Origin: Cacajao melanocephalus
Taxonomy: Eukaryota; Chordata; Mammalia; Primates; Pitheciidae
Direction of reading: 5' to 3'
DNA length: 64,000 nucleotides
Assembly (NCBI GenBank): GCA_963573385.1
Contig: CAUYLG010044558.1
Location: forward strand, 1 to 64,000
Within the stretch, counting starts at the first letter, position 1. Each line of letters opens with the position of its first letter. Positions 26,405-37,919 of this stretch are shown in pieces. The notes beneath the pieces were generated by a model. It worked only from the letters and a program-made list of their open reading frames with translations, made no database searches and was not told the DNA's origin. The translations under genes were made by a program, and so were the position numbers.

Positions 26405-26728
26405 GAGGTTGGGCACAGTGGCTCATGCATGTAATCCCAGCACTTTGGGAGGCTGAGGCGGGCAGATCACCTGAGGTCAGGAGTTTGAGACCAGGCTGGC
26501 CAACATGGCAAAACCCCATCTCCACTAAAAATACAAAAATTAGCCAGGCATGGTGGCACACAGCTGTAGTCCCAGCTCCTCAGAAATGTGAGGCAGGAGA
26601 ATCGCTTGAACCTGGTAGGTTGAGGTTGCAGTGAGTCAACATCGTACCACTGTACTTCAGACTGGGTGACAGAGTGAGATTCTGTCTCAAGAAAACAATA
26701 ACAACAACAACAACAAAACACAAAATAA
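26405..26728 (+). mobile_element. Alu, full length
   Basis: Sense Alu from gaggttgggcacagtggctc to a tail of (aac)n at 26695-26718. Right arm has a small change (cctcagaaatgtgaggcagg). Confidence 0.94.
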
Positions 26729-27111
26729 ATAAGCCTTAGAAACAACAAACTAAAGTGCTCAATAAGATGGGGTTGAATAATGAATTTCAGTTGGGGCAAA
26801 AAGAGACTTTAGGAAAGAAATAAAATTAAAAATGAGGAAATGACTTGGGGAAAAGAAGCAAGTATGTTGTATGTGGATGGGTGAATTCAAAATCTGGGAA
26901 ATAACTTAGTCACCATTCCATAGCACAGTTCAAGGAGGGAAGCATAGAAATCGCTGTTATTCTCTGTCTCATACTCAGCTGGTTTGTTTTTCTGCTAATT
27001 AAGTTTTTGATTTCTGGTTCCTGTTTGGATTGGTTAGGTTTGGTCTTTTTCTCTCGACAGGAATGCAAGCTCTGCCACTTTTGAAATATGCCCTCTAGTC
27101 TGTGTTTTGGT
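26729..27111. other. unassigned interval
   Basis: AT-rich, no gene seen. The minus 68-codon ORF at 26910-27116 has no support. Confidence 0.35.
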
Positions 27112-27190
27112 GTCACTTTTTAAACTTCATTTCCCCAGTGCCTAAGACAGGGTCAGGAATGGAATAAACACTCCAGAAGTATTCATTGGG
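27112..27190 (+). mobile_element. L2 3' end, partial
   Basis: Forward L2 terminus: ttccccagtgcctaagacag, ggaataaacactccagaag, tattcattgggtaatta. Confidence 0.5.
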
Positions 27191-27273
27191 TAATTAACAA
27201 AATCCAAGAAAGAAACTTTTTATCTGATTACATATCTAATAGCAAGGGGTCACACAGCAAGCACATTCTAAAC

Positions 27274-27494
27274 CAGGGGCCAGCAAGCTTTGTAGATAAA
27301 GGGCCAGATAGCAAATATTGCAGGGTTGGTGAGCTATGTATGGTGTCTACCACATGTTCTTTCTCTGTTTGTTTTTTCAATATTAAATGGTTGAGGGGGG
27401 AAAAACATTCAATGTAAAAATCATTCTTGGATGTAGGGGCATCAGTGAAGAGGCTGACAGGCCAGATGTGGGTTATAGTTTACAGATGTCTTTG
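27274..27494 (+). mobile_element. hAT-Charlie short element (MER3/MER33-like)
   Basis: Begins caggggccagcaagctttg and continues gataaagggccagatagc, aatattgcagggttgg, then ends with gccagatgtgggttatagtt. This is the common non-autonomous hAT element whose name I cannot fix with certainty. Ends are degraded and no 8-bp TSD is visible. Being non-autonomous, it encodes nothing. Confidence 0.75.
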
Positions 27495-27572
27495 TAAATT
27501 GTCATCTATAAACTCAGAAGATAAGAGCAAAATATTTTTGAGAGAGAGAGACTATCAAGAAAATCCAGTTTG

Positions 27573-27892
27573 GGCTGGGCGTGGTGGCTCATGCCTGTAA
27601 TCTCAGCACTTTGGGAGACCAAGATGGGTGGAACGTTTGAGCCCCAGGAATTCTAGACCAGCCTGGCCAACATGGTGAAATCCCATCTCTACTAAAAACA
27701 TAAAAATTAGCTAGGCATGGTGGCATGCATCTGTAATCCCAACTACTCGGGAGGCTGAGGCACAAGAATCACTTGAACCCCTGAGGTGGAGGTTGTAGTG
27801 AGTCAAGATCATGCTACTGTACCCCAGTCTGGGCAACAGAGTGAGACTCAGTCTCAAAAAATATAATAAAATAAAATGTTAAAATTTTTAAA
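27573..27892 (+). mobile_element. Alu, full length
   Basis: Sense Alu with a simple-repeat tail. A perfect 16-bp TSD, aagaaaatccagtttg, lies at 27557-27572 and 27893-27908. Confidence 0.97.
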
Positions 27893-27908
27893 AAGAAAAT
27901 CCAGTTTG

Positions 27909-28567
27909 TACTTTTGCTTTCATGGGTAGGTTTTTTTTGTTGTTGTTGTATTTCCTACTCTAAATGGAGACTTTAGAATCCTAATATTAGCCTTGATGGT
28001 TAACCATTTATGAGGTTTTTGCTTTTGTGTTTTTTTTTTTTTGATCTAGGTCTAATTTGATACTATTGAAGGAAAAAAATAAATTCAACGACCTGGAACA
28101 ATAAAATGCAAAGTGAGCAAGTTGCAGTGCTGCAACAGAGAAGCCGACTTGAATCGAAGTGTAAGGTTTCTGCCATCTCTCATTGTTTCCCATACATCCT
28201 ACCAATTAGATTTTAAGTTTCAGCAACCTCATTAGTTTTTCAGCCTTTATGACTCAAGCTTAGAGGGTTGGGGGGTGGAGGGCAGCCACTCACAAAACAA
28301 AGACTTCAATGTCTCTAAAAGCTGAGAAAATTCCAGCATTGTCAGGGCAGATACTATTTATAACCCATTTAATGTGTATGCTCCCGAATGCATTTTCTAC
28401 ACAGAGCATCTGACCTACACTTCTGAATTCCTGGCTTTAGCAATGCAAGTAAAGCAGCTAAAAGTCTGACTATCGAAGGGAAAGAAATCAAATCCTTGCT
28501 ATTATTATTTTACAACATCCAGCATCATGTGACAAACAGAATTAAAGGGTTCCTGTTTTTGACTCAC
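27909..28567. other. unassigned, repeat-poor interval
   Basis: Contains T-rich runs (27932-27950, 28031-28042) and otherwise no recognised element. It would be the downstream intron of the candidate exon at 28568-28652. Confidence 0.35.
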
Positions 28568-28652
28568 CTTTGACAAGAAAGTGCCTCATTGCTATGAGCT
28601 TGAGGCTCAAATTGCTGGAAAATGTGGGTTTGGAAAATATCCTACAACTAGG
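28568..28652 (-). other. candidate exon, 85 nt
   Basis: On the minus strand the acceptor is cttttttttttttaatttcag, a long pyrimidine tract with canonical AG. The donor is tcaaag/gtgagtc. The 85 nt have one frame fully open (frame 1, 28 codons, one spare base) and stops in the other two. If coding, the exon runs phase 0 to phase 1, which would join in frame with the 39-nt candidate at 16557-16595 about 12 kb downstream on the same strand. I recognise no domain. It may be a UTR or lncRNA exon or an unused pseudoexon. Confidence 0.35.
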
Positions 28653-28706
28653 CTGAAATTAAAAAAAAAAAAGTTGTGGAAAATCTCATTTAACATTTTT
28701 CCAGAA

Positions 28707-28764
28707 AACACACACACACACACAGACACACACACACACACACACAGACACACACACACACACA
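28707..28764. repeat. (CA)n microsatellite, interrupted
   Basis: About 28 dinucleotides of ca broken by two gaca variants (near 28723 and 28747). The regular spacing of the interruptions suggests duplication of an interrupted block. Confidence 0.97.
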
Positions 28765-29371
28765 ATAAATGCAAGACATTTTATTGAATGTGTATATATG
28801 TGGCTATAATTACACACATTCTATTTCTATGTTTACACTTTTCTCTTATTGCACCAGAACAGGGTTCTACAGGAAGATACCTTGTCACAATGCTGCCCAA
28901 AGTGTTGGGCAGCCCTGTATCACAGCAAAACTTCTACAATGATTGATTACAAAAGACTGCAAGCCTTGCACATTACCTCCATTCCATTCATGGATCCCAA
29001 CCAAATTAATTTTCTCCTATGCCAATTCTATCACATCCCCTGGGTTTACAAAGAAGTTTTACCAGGCCATCAGAATCCAAAAAGAACTGAACATTTTTGT
29101 TCTGGCAGAAACTTAGAGTTTAAAAATAAAACAATGAGAATAAATTTTAAGCTCTGTAAAGCTCTTAGTTTCTAGAAATTTCTTTTACAACTGAAAAAAA
29201 AATCCTACTCTTATTTTCATTGCTACCTTTAAACTGTAAGTTACTAAGAAACTAACTTAGAAATGCCAAGGTTTAGATTCCATATCTGATCTACTCCAGA
29301 ATAAACAGTCACATCAAAGTATAAATTGAACAGAGTTGCATGAACATCGCTGGTAAAGTTTCTCTCAAAAG
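28765..29371. other. unassigned interval
   Basis: No repeat recognised. The 108-codon plus ORF at 28849-29175 starts in a context lacking Kozak strength, shows no domain, and is not bounded by clear splice sites. Confidence 0.35.
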
Positions 29372-29662
29372 CAGCACTGGCCAATAGAAATATAAAACGA
29401 GTCACATATGTATATTTCAATTTTCTAGTAGCCACATTAAAAAGAAAAACAAAATGAAACAGGTGAAGTCAATTTTATTACCTTATTTAGCCCAAAACAT
29501 AATTCATAATGAATCTACATTAAAACTTATTAACAAGATATTTTACTTTCTTTTTTATACTAAATCTATGAGGTCTGGTGTGCTTTTCACACGTACAGTA
29601 CATCTCAATTTGGACTAGCCACATTTCAAGGGTTCAATAGCTACCATATTAGATGTCAACAT
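29372..29662 (+). mobile_element. hAT-Charlie short element
   Basis: Starts cagcactggccaatagaaat, continues ttctagtagccacattaaa, tctggtgtgcttttcacacg and tttggactagccacatttc, then fades towards the right inverted terminus (ccatattagatgtcaac). It is a non-autonomous hAT family; the exact name is uncertain. Confidence 0.72.
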
Positions 29663-29684
29663 TCTAATGCCATCTTTCATGTTT

Positions 29685-29992
29685 TTGCTTGTTTGATTTT
29701 TGAGATAGAGTCTCACCTGTCACCTAGGCTGGGGTACAGTGGCACAACCTTGGCTCACTGCAACTTTCACCTCCCAAGTTCAAGCGATTCTCCTGCCTTA
29801 GCCTCCCAAGTAGCTAGGAGTACAGGCATGCACCATCACTCCTGTCTAATTTTTCAATTTTTTTTTTTTAGTAGAGACGAGGTTTCGCCATGTTGGCTAC
29901 GCTGGTCTTGAACTCCTGACCTTAAGTCAGGATCCGGTCACCGCAGCCTCCCAAAGTGCTGGGATTATAGGTGTGAACCACTGTTCCCAGCC
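29685..29992 (-). mobile_element. Alu, full length, antisense
   Basis: Antisense Alu ending actgttcccagcc. The probable TSD tcatgttt lies at 29677-29684 and 29993-30000. An internal T run at 29861-29870 is an expansion of the middle A-rich linker. Confidence 0.93.
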
Positions 29993-30000
29993 TCATGTTT

Positions 30001-30984
30001 CTTTGAGTTCCCTCTTCCAACCCAGAAAGTTCTAGTTGCAATGGCAGCAGGGTGATCATCAGAAGAAGAAATTCTGAGAAGTGTTTCAACTTCCTGGACA
30101 AGTTCACGCTTGGGTCTTTGCTCTCTGGCACAGCCATGCTTCGGGCCATCTGTTCTAATGGAACAATGCCTGCCTGAAAGAAGTTACTAGCTTCCAGAAC
30201 CAGACATGCAACCACAGCAAGAAGATTCTTCTAGCTTAAGCAGTTCCAAATTCTGAACTTCTGAACTTCATTTTTCCCAGGTGCGGCTTCTGGACATTTC
30301 GCAGGGCTTAAATTAGTTACCATTTTTTGAGATCCTGCCTTTGGAAAGAGGGGCAAAAAAGCAAAGCCATATCTTTTTTAGGATGGGACTTTGAGGAAGA
30401 AGGTTATAGAAAACACAAGCTAACAGTGGAGGAATCACTGTGCCCTTTAGATGGCATTTTTAAAAACAAATCATGACTTTAAAAGCCTCTTTAGTGTGAG
30501 GCTTTATTCCCATTCTAGCCTCAACTCAACAACTATAGTTGCTTTTCCTAAACCACTACGGGGTTCTAATATATGTGCATGCACATTTTTCTTCTTGAAG
30601 GTGAATCTTATTCAAGTTTTAACCTATTAATCAGGTAGAACTGAGAAACACGGAAGCATACGATTACTGCTTTTCATTTAAAATACTTCAGTCTTCTTTG
30701 ATTGTTTCCATACACATGTAATAGAAACAAAAATTTTAATTAATTTATTTAAAGAAGAAAATTAACCTGTTAATGCCCATGGGGCTCTAGCATTACTTTC
30801 CTTGTGAGTAACACTTTACTTCTTTGATTTAAAAATACATCTTTGACTATAAATCCTCTCAATATTTTATGAAAGTGTTCATTAAAATATTCATAAAAGT
30901 TTTCTTTAAATCCAGTTTTTTCCATTAAAAAAATTAAGTTTCTAGTGAGTATACAATTCGTCAGAAGCCCAAACTGTACTTAAT
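30001..30984. other. unassigned interval with minus-strand open stretch
   Basis: The minus ORF 29922-30215 (97 codons) is open through about 215 bp of non-Alu DNA before entering the Alu at its C-terminal end. A splice-acceptor-like gtaacttctttcag lies within it. No family recognised. The rest is AT-rich and featureless. Confidence 0.3.
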
Positions 30985-31560
30985 TCACGTTTTCATTCAA
31001 CAAGTATTTATTTAGTGCTTACATTACAAATGCTACATGGGCGTTAGAGAAATGGAGATAAACATGGTTTCTCCCAAACAGGGCTTAACTTGAAGACTGT
31101 AAAATGGGTACGTGAGTAGTAACAGTGAGGATATAAGCATTAATATTGGAGAATTGTAGAAAGCATACAGTGGTGGAATTTATGTGGTTACACTGGGATG
31201 CTGAAGCTAAGATTTGACTGATGTAGAGTGGTCCGCTAAAAAAACTGAGGGAAAGGGATGGAGTTAAAGAGGAAGGGGGAAATCAACATCTGCAAAGGAA
31301 GCAAGAGAATGAGCAGGACACCTAAGATGAAACAGAAAAAGGATAAAATGTCTAGTATGGTTGGATAAGAGAAAGAAAGAAAAAAGGATGATGGGAGGAG
31401 CAATGGAGGAAAAGAGGAGGCAGGCTCCCTATGTCCCTTTAAGTTGCATGAACTTTGTCCTACTAAGAAGAAGCTATCTAAACATTTTAAGATTTGATCC
31501 ACTCAATGGGGAACAGATTAGACTTAGAGTATAGACTGGCCCTGGAAAAAGTCCCTGCAT
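30985..31560 (-). mobile_element. L2, antisense
   Basis: Starts with the antisense L2 terminus (tcattcaacaagtatttattt) and continues through diverged interior text such as gaagctaagatttgactgatg and ttaagttgcatgaactttgtc to about 31560. The middle (31250-31420) is purine-rich and hard to align. Confidence 0.52.
31461..31560 (+). repeat. 100-bp direct repeat, copy A
   Basis: Aligns without gaps to 32241-32340, with 82 of 100 positions identical by my count. Shared words include cagattagacttagag and gctatcta. Copy A appears to be the end of the antisense L2. Confidence 0.85.
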
Positions 31561-31789
31561 TCCAATATTCAAACGTCATACTTAGGTAGACCAGCAGCCA
31601 AGTTTTATCCTAACAATATCTAATGCATATATATTTACAGAAGGAAGGTGTTCTTGACTCCGAATCATAACATTACATTCTTAGGTTGTCCCGGAGTAAG
31701 ACACAATGCAGGATATTATAATTGTATCCCTGAAGATAACCCCAAAAGGCTTGATATTCATCAAACAAGCCCCTAGAGCCAAAAGTTTT

Positions 31790-32240
31790 AATTCAATCAC
31801 CAACTTGAACATTATTGTTATTACATTGATTTTTTTAAGACAGTTATCAAACATATAGAAAAATACAAAGAAAAATATAACAGATACCCATATATGCATC
31901 ATTCAGATTTTAAAATATTATCTGGAATATTTGATTCAATTTTTCAGAAATAAAATATGATGGATTCAATTTAAGACCATTTTGAACTCTTGCCTGCTCT
32001 TCCTCCCATCTCTTTTCTCAGAATAGAACTGTTTTCCTAAAGTTCATGTTTCTTTCCAAACCAAGTTTTTCATGCACACACACACACACACACACCCCCA
32101 CCACCACCACCACACAAAAAAATCCATCCAGAGTATATGGTAATGTTTTATATATTTTAAAATTTTACCTGAGTAGTACCATTGTACACACCATACTGCA
32201 ACCTGCATGTTTAGTTCAACAATTTCTCAAATACATACAT
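31790..32240 (-). mobile_element. old L1 (L1M/HAL1 type), antisense
   Basis: Antisense L1M-like text: tcaaacatatagaaaaatac, aatataacagatacccatat, cagattttaaaatattatc, tggtaatgttttatatatt, accatactgcaacctgcatg. It lies between the two copies of the 100-bp direct repeat. A (ca)n(cca)n microsatellite interrupts it at 32074-32115. Confidence 0.5.
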
Positions 32241-32340
32241 TACTAATGAGCAGCTATCTAAGGGTTTTAAGATTCGATCCACTCAAAAGTTAACAGATTA
32301 GACTTAGAGCACAGACTGACTCTGGAAGAAGGCCCTGCTT
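32241..32340 (+). repeat. 100-bp direct repeat, copy B
   Basis: Ungapped partner of 31461-31560 at an offset of 780 bp. Homology stops at about the same point at both ends in each copy. Confidence 0.85.
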
Positions 32341-32799
32341 TTGAGGGGGTAAGCCATGTTTGGAAAATTATGAACCATTTCAGGTATATCAAAATATCAA
32401 ATAGAATTTTTAAAAAAACATAAACACACAGATGTGTGCACCACACAGCTTAAACAGGAAAACATTAAAGATATAATCAAGTTCACTTTTAAAGGCATTT
32501 TGAATACAGTCTTCAGGAGCTTTGTATCCCTAAAGTTGTATAAGTATTTTCAGAACAAGCATCAACTCTTCTGGCTACCACACCCAGAAGTCATCAATTA
32601 ATTTTTATGTAATTTCTGTGACAGTTCTGCAGTCAGTGGAAAGGAAAAGTGTCTAAGCTCTCCTTGATCTTATCACATTAGTGACAATTAACTGCCACAA
32701 GACTAGCAGCACTTTCACTTTGTGACATAGTAAAATAATTTTTTTCTATGTAACATCCTTACTTATCGTGAAAATACAGACTGGTGAATACCACAAACA
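32341..32799. other. unassigned interval
   Basis: No gene or clear repeat. A trinucleotide-rich stretch (cca/atc, 32795-32829) borders the MIR that follows. Confidence 0.35.
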
Positions 32800-33055
32800 C
32801 CACCACTATCACCATCCTCATCATCATCAATGAATGGGCCTTAATATGTGTAAGGCACTATACTAAGCATTTCACTTGCACTGTCACAAATAATGCTCAT
32901 AAACCCCTATGAATTAGGTACTACCATTCCCATTTTACACATAAAGCAGCTAAGTCAGAGAGCTGTTAGCTAATTGCCAAGATCAAAAGTTAGCAAATGC
33001 TGGGGACAAAATCTGAAGTCCACATGTCTGATTCTCAAACCCCAGCTCTTACATA
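32800..33055 (-). mobile_element. MIR SINE, antisense
   Basis: Antisense MIR: taaggcactatactaagcat, aaacccctatgaattaggta, ctaccattcccattttacac, and the end caaaccccagctcttac. Almost full length. Confidence 0.77.
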
Positions 33056-33249
33056 AAAATTGTTAGAGTAAATTATACTTCAGCCATGAAATGCAGCTGG
33101 TACCAGATTATTTCTCCCACTATAATCAACTTGAAAATTAGACAAAAGTATATGAAGCAACAGCTTTCTGTTATTAAACAACAGTTCACGACTCTGCTTT
33201 TCAAAGTAAGAACAAATGAGATGAGCAGTGTGACACCTAAGCTTTCTGT

Positions 33250-33837
33250 CTAGAAATACTTTCCAGATAGTGAAGCAGAGAGAAGGAACCTGAGCAGCAC
33301 AGCTCAGGAGAATGAAATGGTTGGAACATGCAGACTACAGTACAGCAAAGGACAGAGCTATGAAAGGAAGAGACCTAGAAATCTTCCTAGGGGTGTCCTT
33401 GAGTCTTTGGCTGAATAGCAATGTGCACATGCAGAGGGTGAGATGTCACTGTGCTGAGCAAACAGCAACTACTACAGAAAGAATGACTACCAGGAAGAGA
33501 GCATCTATAATGAAGCTATAAACTGAACAACTTTCAAAGTTCATCAAGGGCTGGGAAACATTCAAGTTCCAACCTGCAAAAGTGGAGAGACTTCTTTAAA
33601 CACCAGGAGTGTTCTGTAGAGACCCGAGAGACCACACTTGGGCATAGGGCTAAACTAAGCCTATAATAAGGCTACTTTAGATCCACTGTCAGAAAGTTTA
33701 AAAACAAACCTCGAAAGAGGCAAGCTGATCCCAAGTAAATGAACTTCCTGCCAGGACAAAATTCAACACTCCTTACAAAATGACAAAATCCAGAGACACA
33801 CAGCATACATTCACAATGATTAGCATTCAATAAAATA
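33250..33837 (+). mobile_element. possible L1M 5' region fragment
   Basis: Phrases such as gccaggacaaaattcaacac, tgacaaaatccagagacac and ttagcattcaataaaat resemble the 5' UTR of old L1 families. No clear start. The 69-codon ORF 33312-33521 is not L1 ORF1. Call is tentative. Confidence 0.3.
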
Positions 33838-34295
33838 CAATTGACCCTTGAATAATGTAGGGATTAGGGATGCCAACTCCTCCACCCCACAAACACAGTT
33901 AAAAATCCACATATAACTTTTGACTCTCTCCAAAACTTACTCAAAGGGGAATAGCCTTCTGTTGATCAGAATGATTACCAATAACATAAATAGTCAATTA
34001 ACACATATTTTTGTATGTTACATTTATTATGCACTGTATTCTTACAATAAAGTAAGCTAGAGAAAAGAAAATGTTACTAAGAAAATCACAAGAAAGAGAA
34101 AATATATTTACTATTCATTAAGTGGAAGTGGATCATCATGAAGGTCTTCATCCTCAATGCCTTCATGTTGAGTAGGCTGAAGAGGAGAAGGAAGAGGGAG
34201 TTTGGTCTCGCAGACTCAGAGGTGGCAGAGGCAGAAGAAACATCACATGCAAGTGGACCCATGCAGTTCAAACCTGTGTTGTCCAGAGTCAACCT
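33838..34295. mobile_element. Tigger-type DNA transposon relic
   Basis: Ends are inverted: caattgacccttgaataatg at the left and the complementary ttgtccagagtcaacctt at the right, each next to a TA dinucleotide, the target site of Tc1/mariner elements. Interior text (atacagtgcataataaatgt on the minus strand; tagtaaatatattttctct on the minus strand) matches the non-autonomous Tigger family. No transposase ORF; the ORFs at 34086-34367 and 34138-34401 are chance. Confidence 0.8.
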
Positions 34296-34304
34296 TATTA
34301 CTAG

Positions 34305-34885
34305 ACAATGTGGGCAGCAAAGAGTTAACTCGGTAGGCCTGGGTTGCCAGAATTCTGTACATTCCAAAGAAAGGCCTATCTTCAGGACCAGCGCTTGTTA
34401 ACTCCTAAGAGATAACCTCTGAGCCCTTGGAATATTCTGCTTGATTCAGAGTGTTTTTGTATGTCTGAGGTCTTGGGTCATATTATATTTATGCTAAACA
34501 TTTGTTTTTGTATGCCTGAGGTCCTGGGCCTCACTGTATTTACAGTTAACATCTGTTTTTATAAACCTGAGGCCCTGGGCCATGCTGTACCAGTTTACCA
34601 GAAAAGTTTATCCTCACAGTGCGATTTAGGGCAAACACCTGTTTTTGCCCAGGGAGAAAGGAAGAGCTGAAGTCTTAAGTAAAATTCCTGAATATCAAAG
34701 TGCCAGTGAGCTTTCCTGACTGGTATTACTTTGCCTTTGTTGCTCGGAGCATCGAGCAAATCCCCATGTGTCTCCATTGGAAGGGGACACCTAGAAGCTT
34801 GCACCTCGTTTTTCATGCCACAATAGATTAATAACTGGCATGCCTCTTTGGTATACAAAGATAACAAAATTTCAGACTACACATA
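34305..34885 (+). mobile_element. LTR candidate, class I ERV style
   Basis: Begins next to the Tigger end with tgtgggcagcaaagag and may close near agactacaca at 34882, giving TG/CA ends. It holds 51-bp tandem units and text such as ttaactcctaagagataacc and cttgattcagagtg that read as an ERV LTR. I found no matching TSD and no internal viral genes, so it would be a solo LTR. Subfamily not identified. Confidence 0.42.
34452..34600 (+). repeat. 51-bp tandem units, three copies
   Basis: Units start at 34452, 34503 and 34554 with the core tgtttttgtatgcctgaggt followed by cctgggcc. A partial trace follows at about 34637. As 51 is a multiple of three, the units produce a 17-residue periodic ORF (34461-34670), which is not a gene. 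Confidence 0.85.
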
Positions 34886-34892
34886 AAAATGG

Positions 34893-35924
<1,032 letters not shown>

Positions 35925-35925
35925 C

Positions 35926-36050
35926 AAGGAAAGTTGGCCTAGGTCTTTCCAGCAGTAAAATCTATCAAAAATCCTTTTCCTTTTGCCTATCACATAAGCT
36001 GAATTTGTAAGTGACTCTGAGGAAGGGAATGATATTAATGCCCAAATGTA
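35926..36050 (+). repeat. inverted duplication, left arm (125 bp)
   Basis: Reverse complement of 36419-36543 without gaps; I count about 10 differences in 125 positions (92%). Identical blocks include aagttggcctaggtctt, agcagtaaaatctatcaa and gaatgatattaatgcccaa. No transposon is recognisable in the arm, and there are no TSDs. Confidence 0.93.
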
Positions 36051-36418
36051 CTGAGAATTACAACAGCATTTCCCAGAGGGAGACTTATTCCACTTGGTGT
36101 AAATGCATAATGGAAGCAAAAGAGTGGAAAGCTTTTGTGCACATTCTACCTACTGACAGATCCAATATTCCTTTGATTTTACCTTATCTTCCCTTAGCTA
36201 CCTGACTGTGCCAACGAAAAGTTATCTTGAAGAGTAACATCAAGGAATGAGAAAACCTTGTCTGAGTCAGGTTTAATGTCAGTGTCCAAAATGAAGCATG
36301 TTCACTGCGAGCCCAATTTTCCTCAGTCCTGAATGCTTGACACCCTTACTATTCCACTGGAATAGTACATTGTAAGTGGCTCATTATTAAGTGTACTTAC
36401 AATAGTACATTGTAAGTG
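36051..36418. other. spacer of the inverted duplication
   Basis: 368 bp with no recognised repeat. Its right end contains aatagtacattgtaagtg twice (36361-36378, 36401-36418), 40 bp apart, with gtgtacttac between them, so it is itself a small direct-plus-inverted repeat. The word tgtaagtggctc there (36371-36382) also occurs in the arms. Confidence 0.8.
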
Positions 36419-36543
36419 TACATTTGGGCATTAATATCATTCCCTTTCTCAGAGCCACTTACAAATTCGGTTTATGTGAGAGGTAAAAGTATAAGGATCT
36501 TTGATAGATTTTACTGCTGAAAAGACCTAGGCCAACTTTCCTT
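36419..36543 (-). repeat. inverted duplication, right arm (125 bp)
   Basis: Partner of 35926-36050. With the spacer it could form a 125-bp stem with a 368-base loop in single-stranded DNA or in RNA. Homology ends at tacatttgggcat on the inner side. Confidence 0.93.
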
Positions 36544-37119
36544 TCCAATTGTAAACCTTTCCCATTGCCCAATCCACTGTGTAGGAGACAATAAAATGAT
36601 TTTAGGATATGCCAAGTGAGGACAAGAAGGCCAACCAACCAAATCGTTTACATGCATGCCCCAATTTGTGTTCTTCACTGAATGCAAAGAAAGAAAATCA
36701 GTAACTTTATCACGAATTCATAACACAAAGAACTATGTCACCCACATTGTGAGCAGAACCTCATGAAAACATTGAACTCTATCTAAAAATATATGTTTGA
36801 AAAACTCAGACAATTGAGGCAGCAAATAATTAGAAATTCTAAGAAAGAAATAATAACCATTGTGAGAATAATAAAGCCGTGAAAATTAAAAGTTGACAGA
36901 GGTAAAGAAGTGAAGTATTCCATTTACAATTCAATGAACACTTAAAATCTTGGCCCCTCAGGCATATTTTATGACTCAGTTTCTCTTCTCTCCTAGCTCT
37001 GTCTCTGAAAGCAAACAACTCAAATCTCACATTCTCTAAATGTCTGAGATCTGAGATGATCTCCTTACTGACGTGCCATTTTACCTTTTCAAGGCATTTA
37101 TACAACTACAATCTATTTT
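36544..37119. other. unassigned interval
   Basis: No gene seen. The minus 88-codon ORF 36839-37105 has no domain and no splice support. Confidence 0.35.
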
Positions 37120-37250
37120 TTTTCATTACCTCAGCCCTATGAGACTGCACCATTTCCATTTTAGACAAACCTGGGAAAGTCAAGGACCTTGGAGAAGGTC
37201 ACTGAACTATTTTTGGACAGAGCTAAGACTATAACTTACTATCTTCATTC
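37120..37250 (-). mobile_element. MIR SINE, antisense, partial
   Basis: Antisense MIR core: cagccctatgagactgcacc, atttccattttagacaaacc, gtcaaggaccttggagaagg. Confidence 0.5.
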
Positions 37251-37919
37251 TTTCCACTTTTTTGCTTATTCTCCTTACCCCACTTCTATTTTTAGTATTG
37301 GCCCACTGGTTACTGAAAAGTTTCTACTAATCTAATGTTCTACTCAAAGCATCTGGGGTTGCATAAGGACAGAAACCCAGTGAAGGAAGTACAAGGAAGG
37401 AGGAATGATAAGGAAACAGCAGGAAATCTCAGTTGCCCAAAGACAGAATAAAATACAAGTGGGCCCCTGGGGACTGGAACTGGAACCAGGTCAGGGACAA
37501 AGCTCTCCTCACCATCTCTCTGTCTCATGGGCCATCGAATTGCATCCCTGTGGAATGTGCATGCACCTTCCCTGGCACACCTACTCTAGGATTCTCTCTG
37601 TGTACACAGTCTTCCTCGGCTCACACACAGTCCAAGGCAATCATCAAGTTCTCCCATCCCTTCCTTGTCATTCTATGCTTCCCAGAGGATAATGACATTT
37701 GCAGCATTACTCAAACTCTCTCGAAAATGAGTTCGCTGTGTGTTTGCCAGCTGAAAATCTGGCAAGCATTGACTGAATTTTCACCACTGGCTTGATTAGT
37801 TATGGCAAAGGAAAGGAACAAGGCGTCAGGCTGGAAACCATTCTGGGAAACAGATAATTCATATACTGGAGTATTAAATCAATACCCTATAGAGCAGCAA
37901 AATGGTAGCATTGGCAGGC
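37251..37919. other. unassigned, GC-richer, with overlapping ORFs
   Basis: Plus ORFs 37405-37692 (95 codons) and 37433-37795 (120 codons, the longest ORF not explained by a repeat) overlap. Neither shows a domain, a signal peptide or splice borders. Composition is balanced with Pro/Ser-rich reading, as in old LTR or UTR sequence. Family unknown. Confidence 0.3.

Noticed and set aside
28707..28764. CRISPR-like or regularly spaced array
   Set aside because: It is an interrupted (CA)n microsatellite in a vertebrate genome.
29922..30215. 97-codon minus ORF as a coding exon
   Set aside because: Its C-terminal end is antisense Alu, and the rest has no recognised domain or donor.
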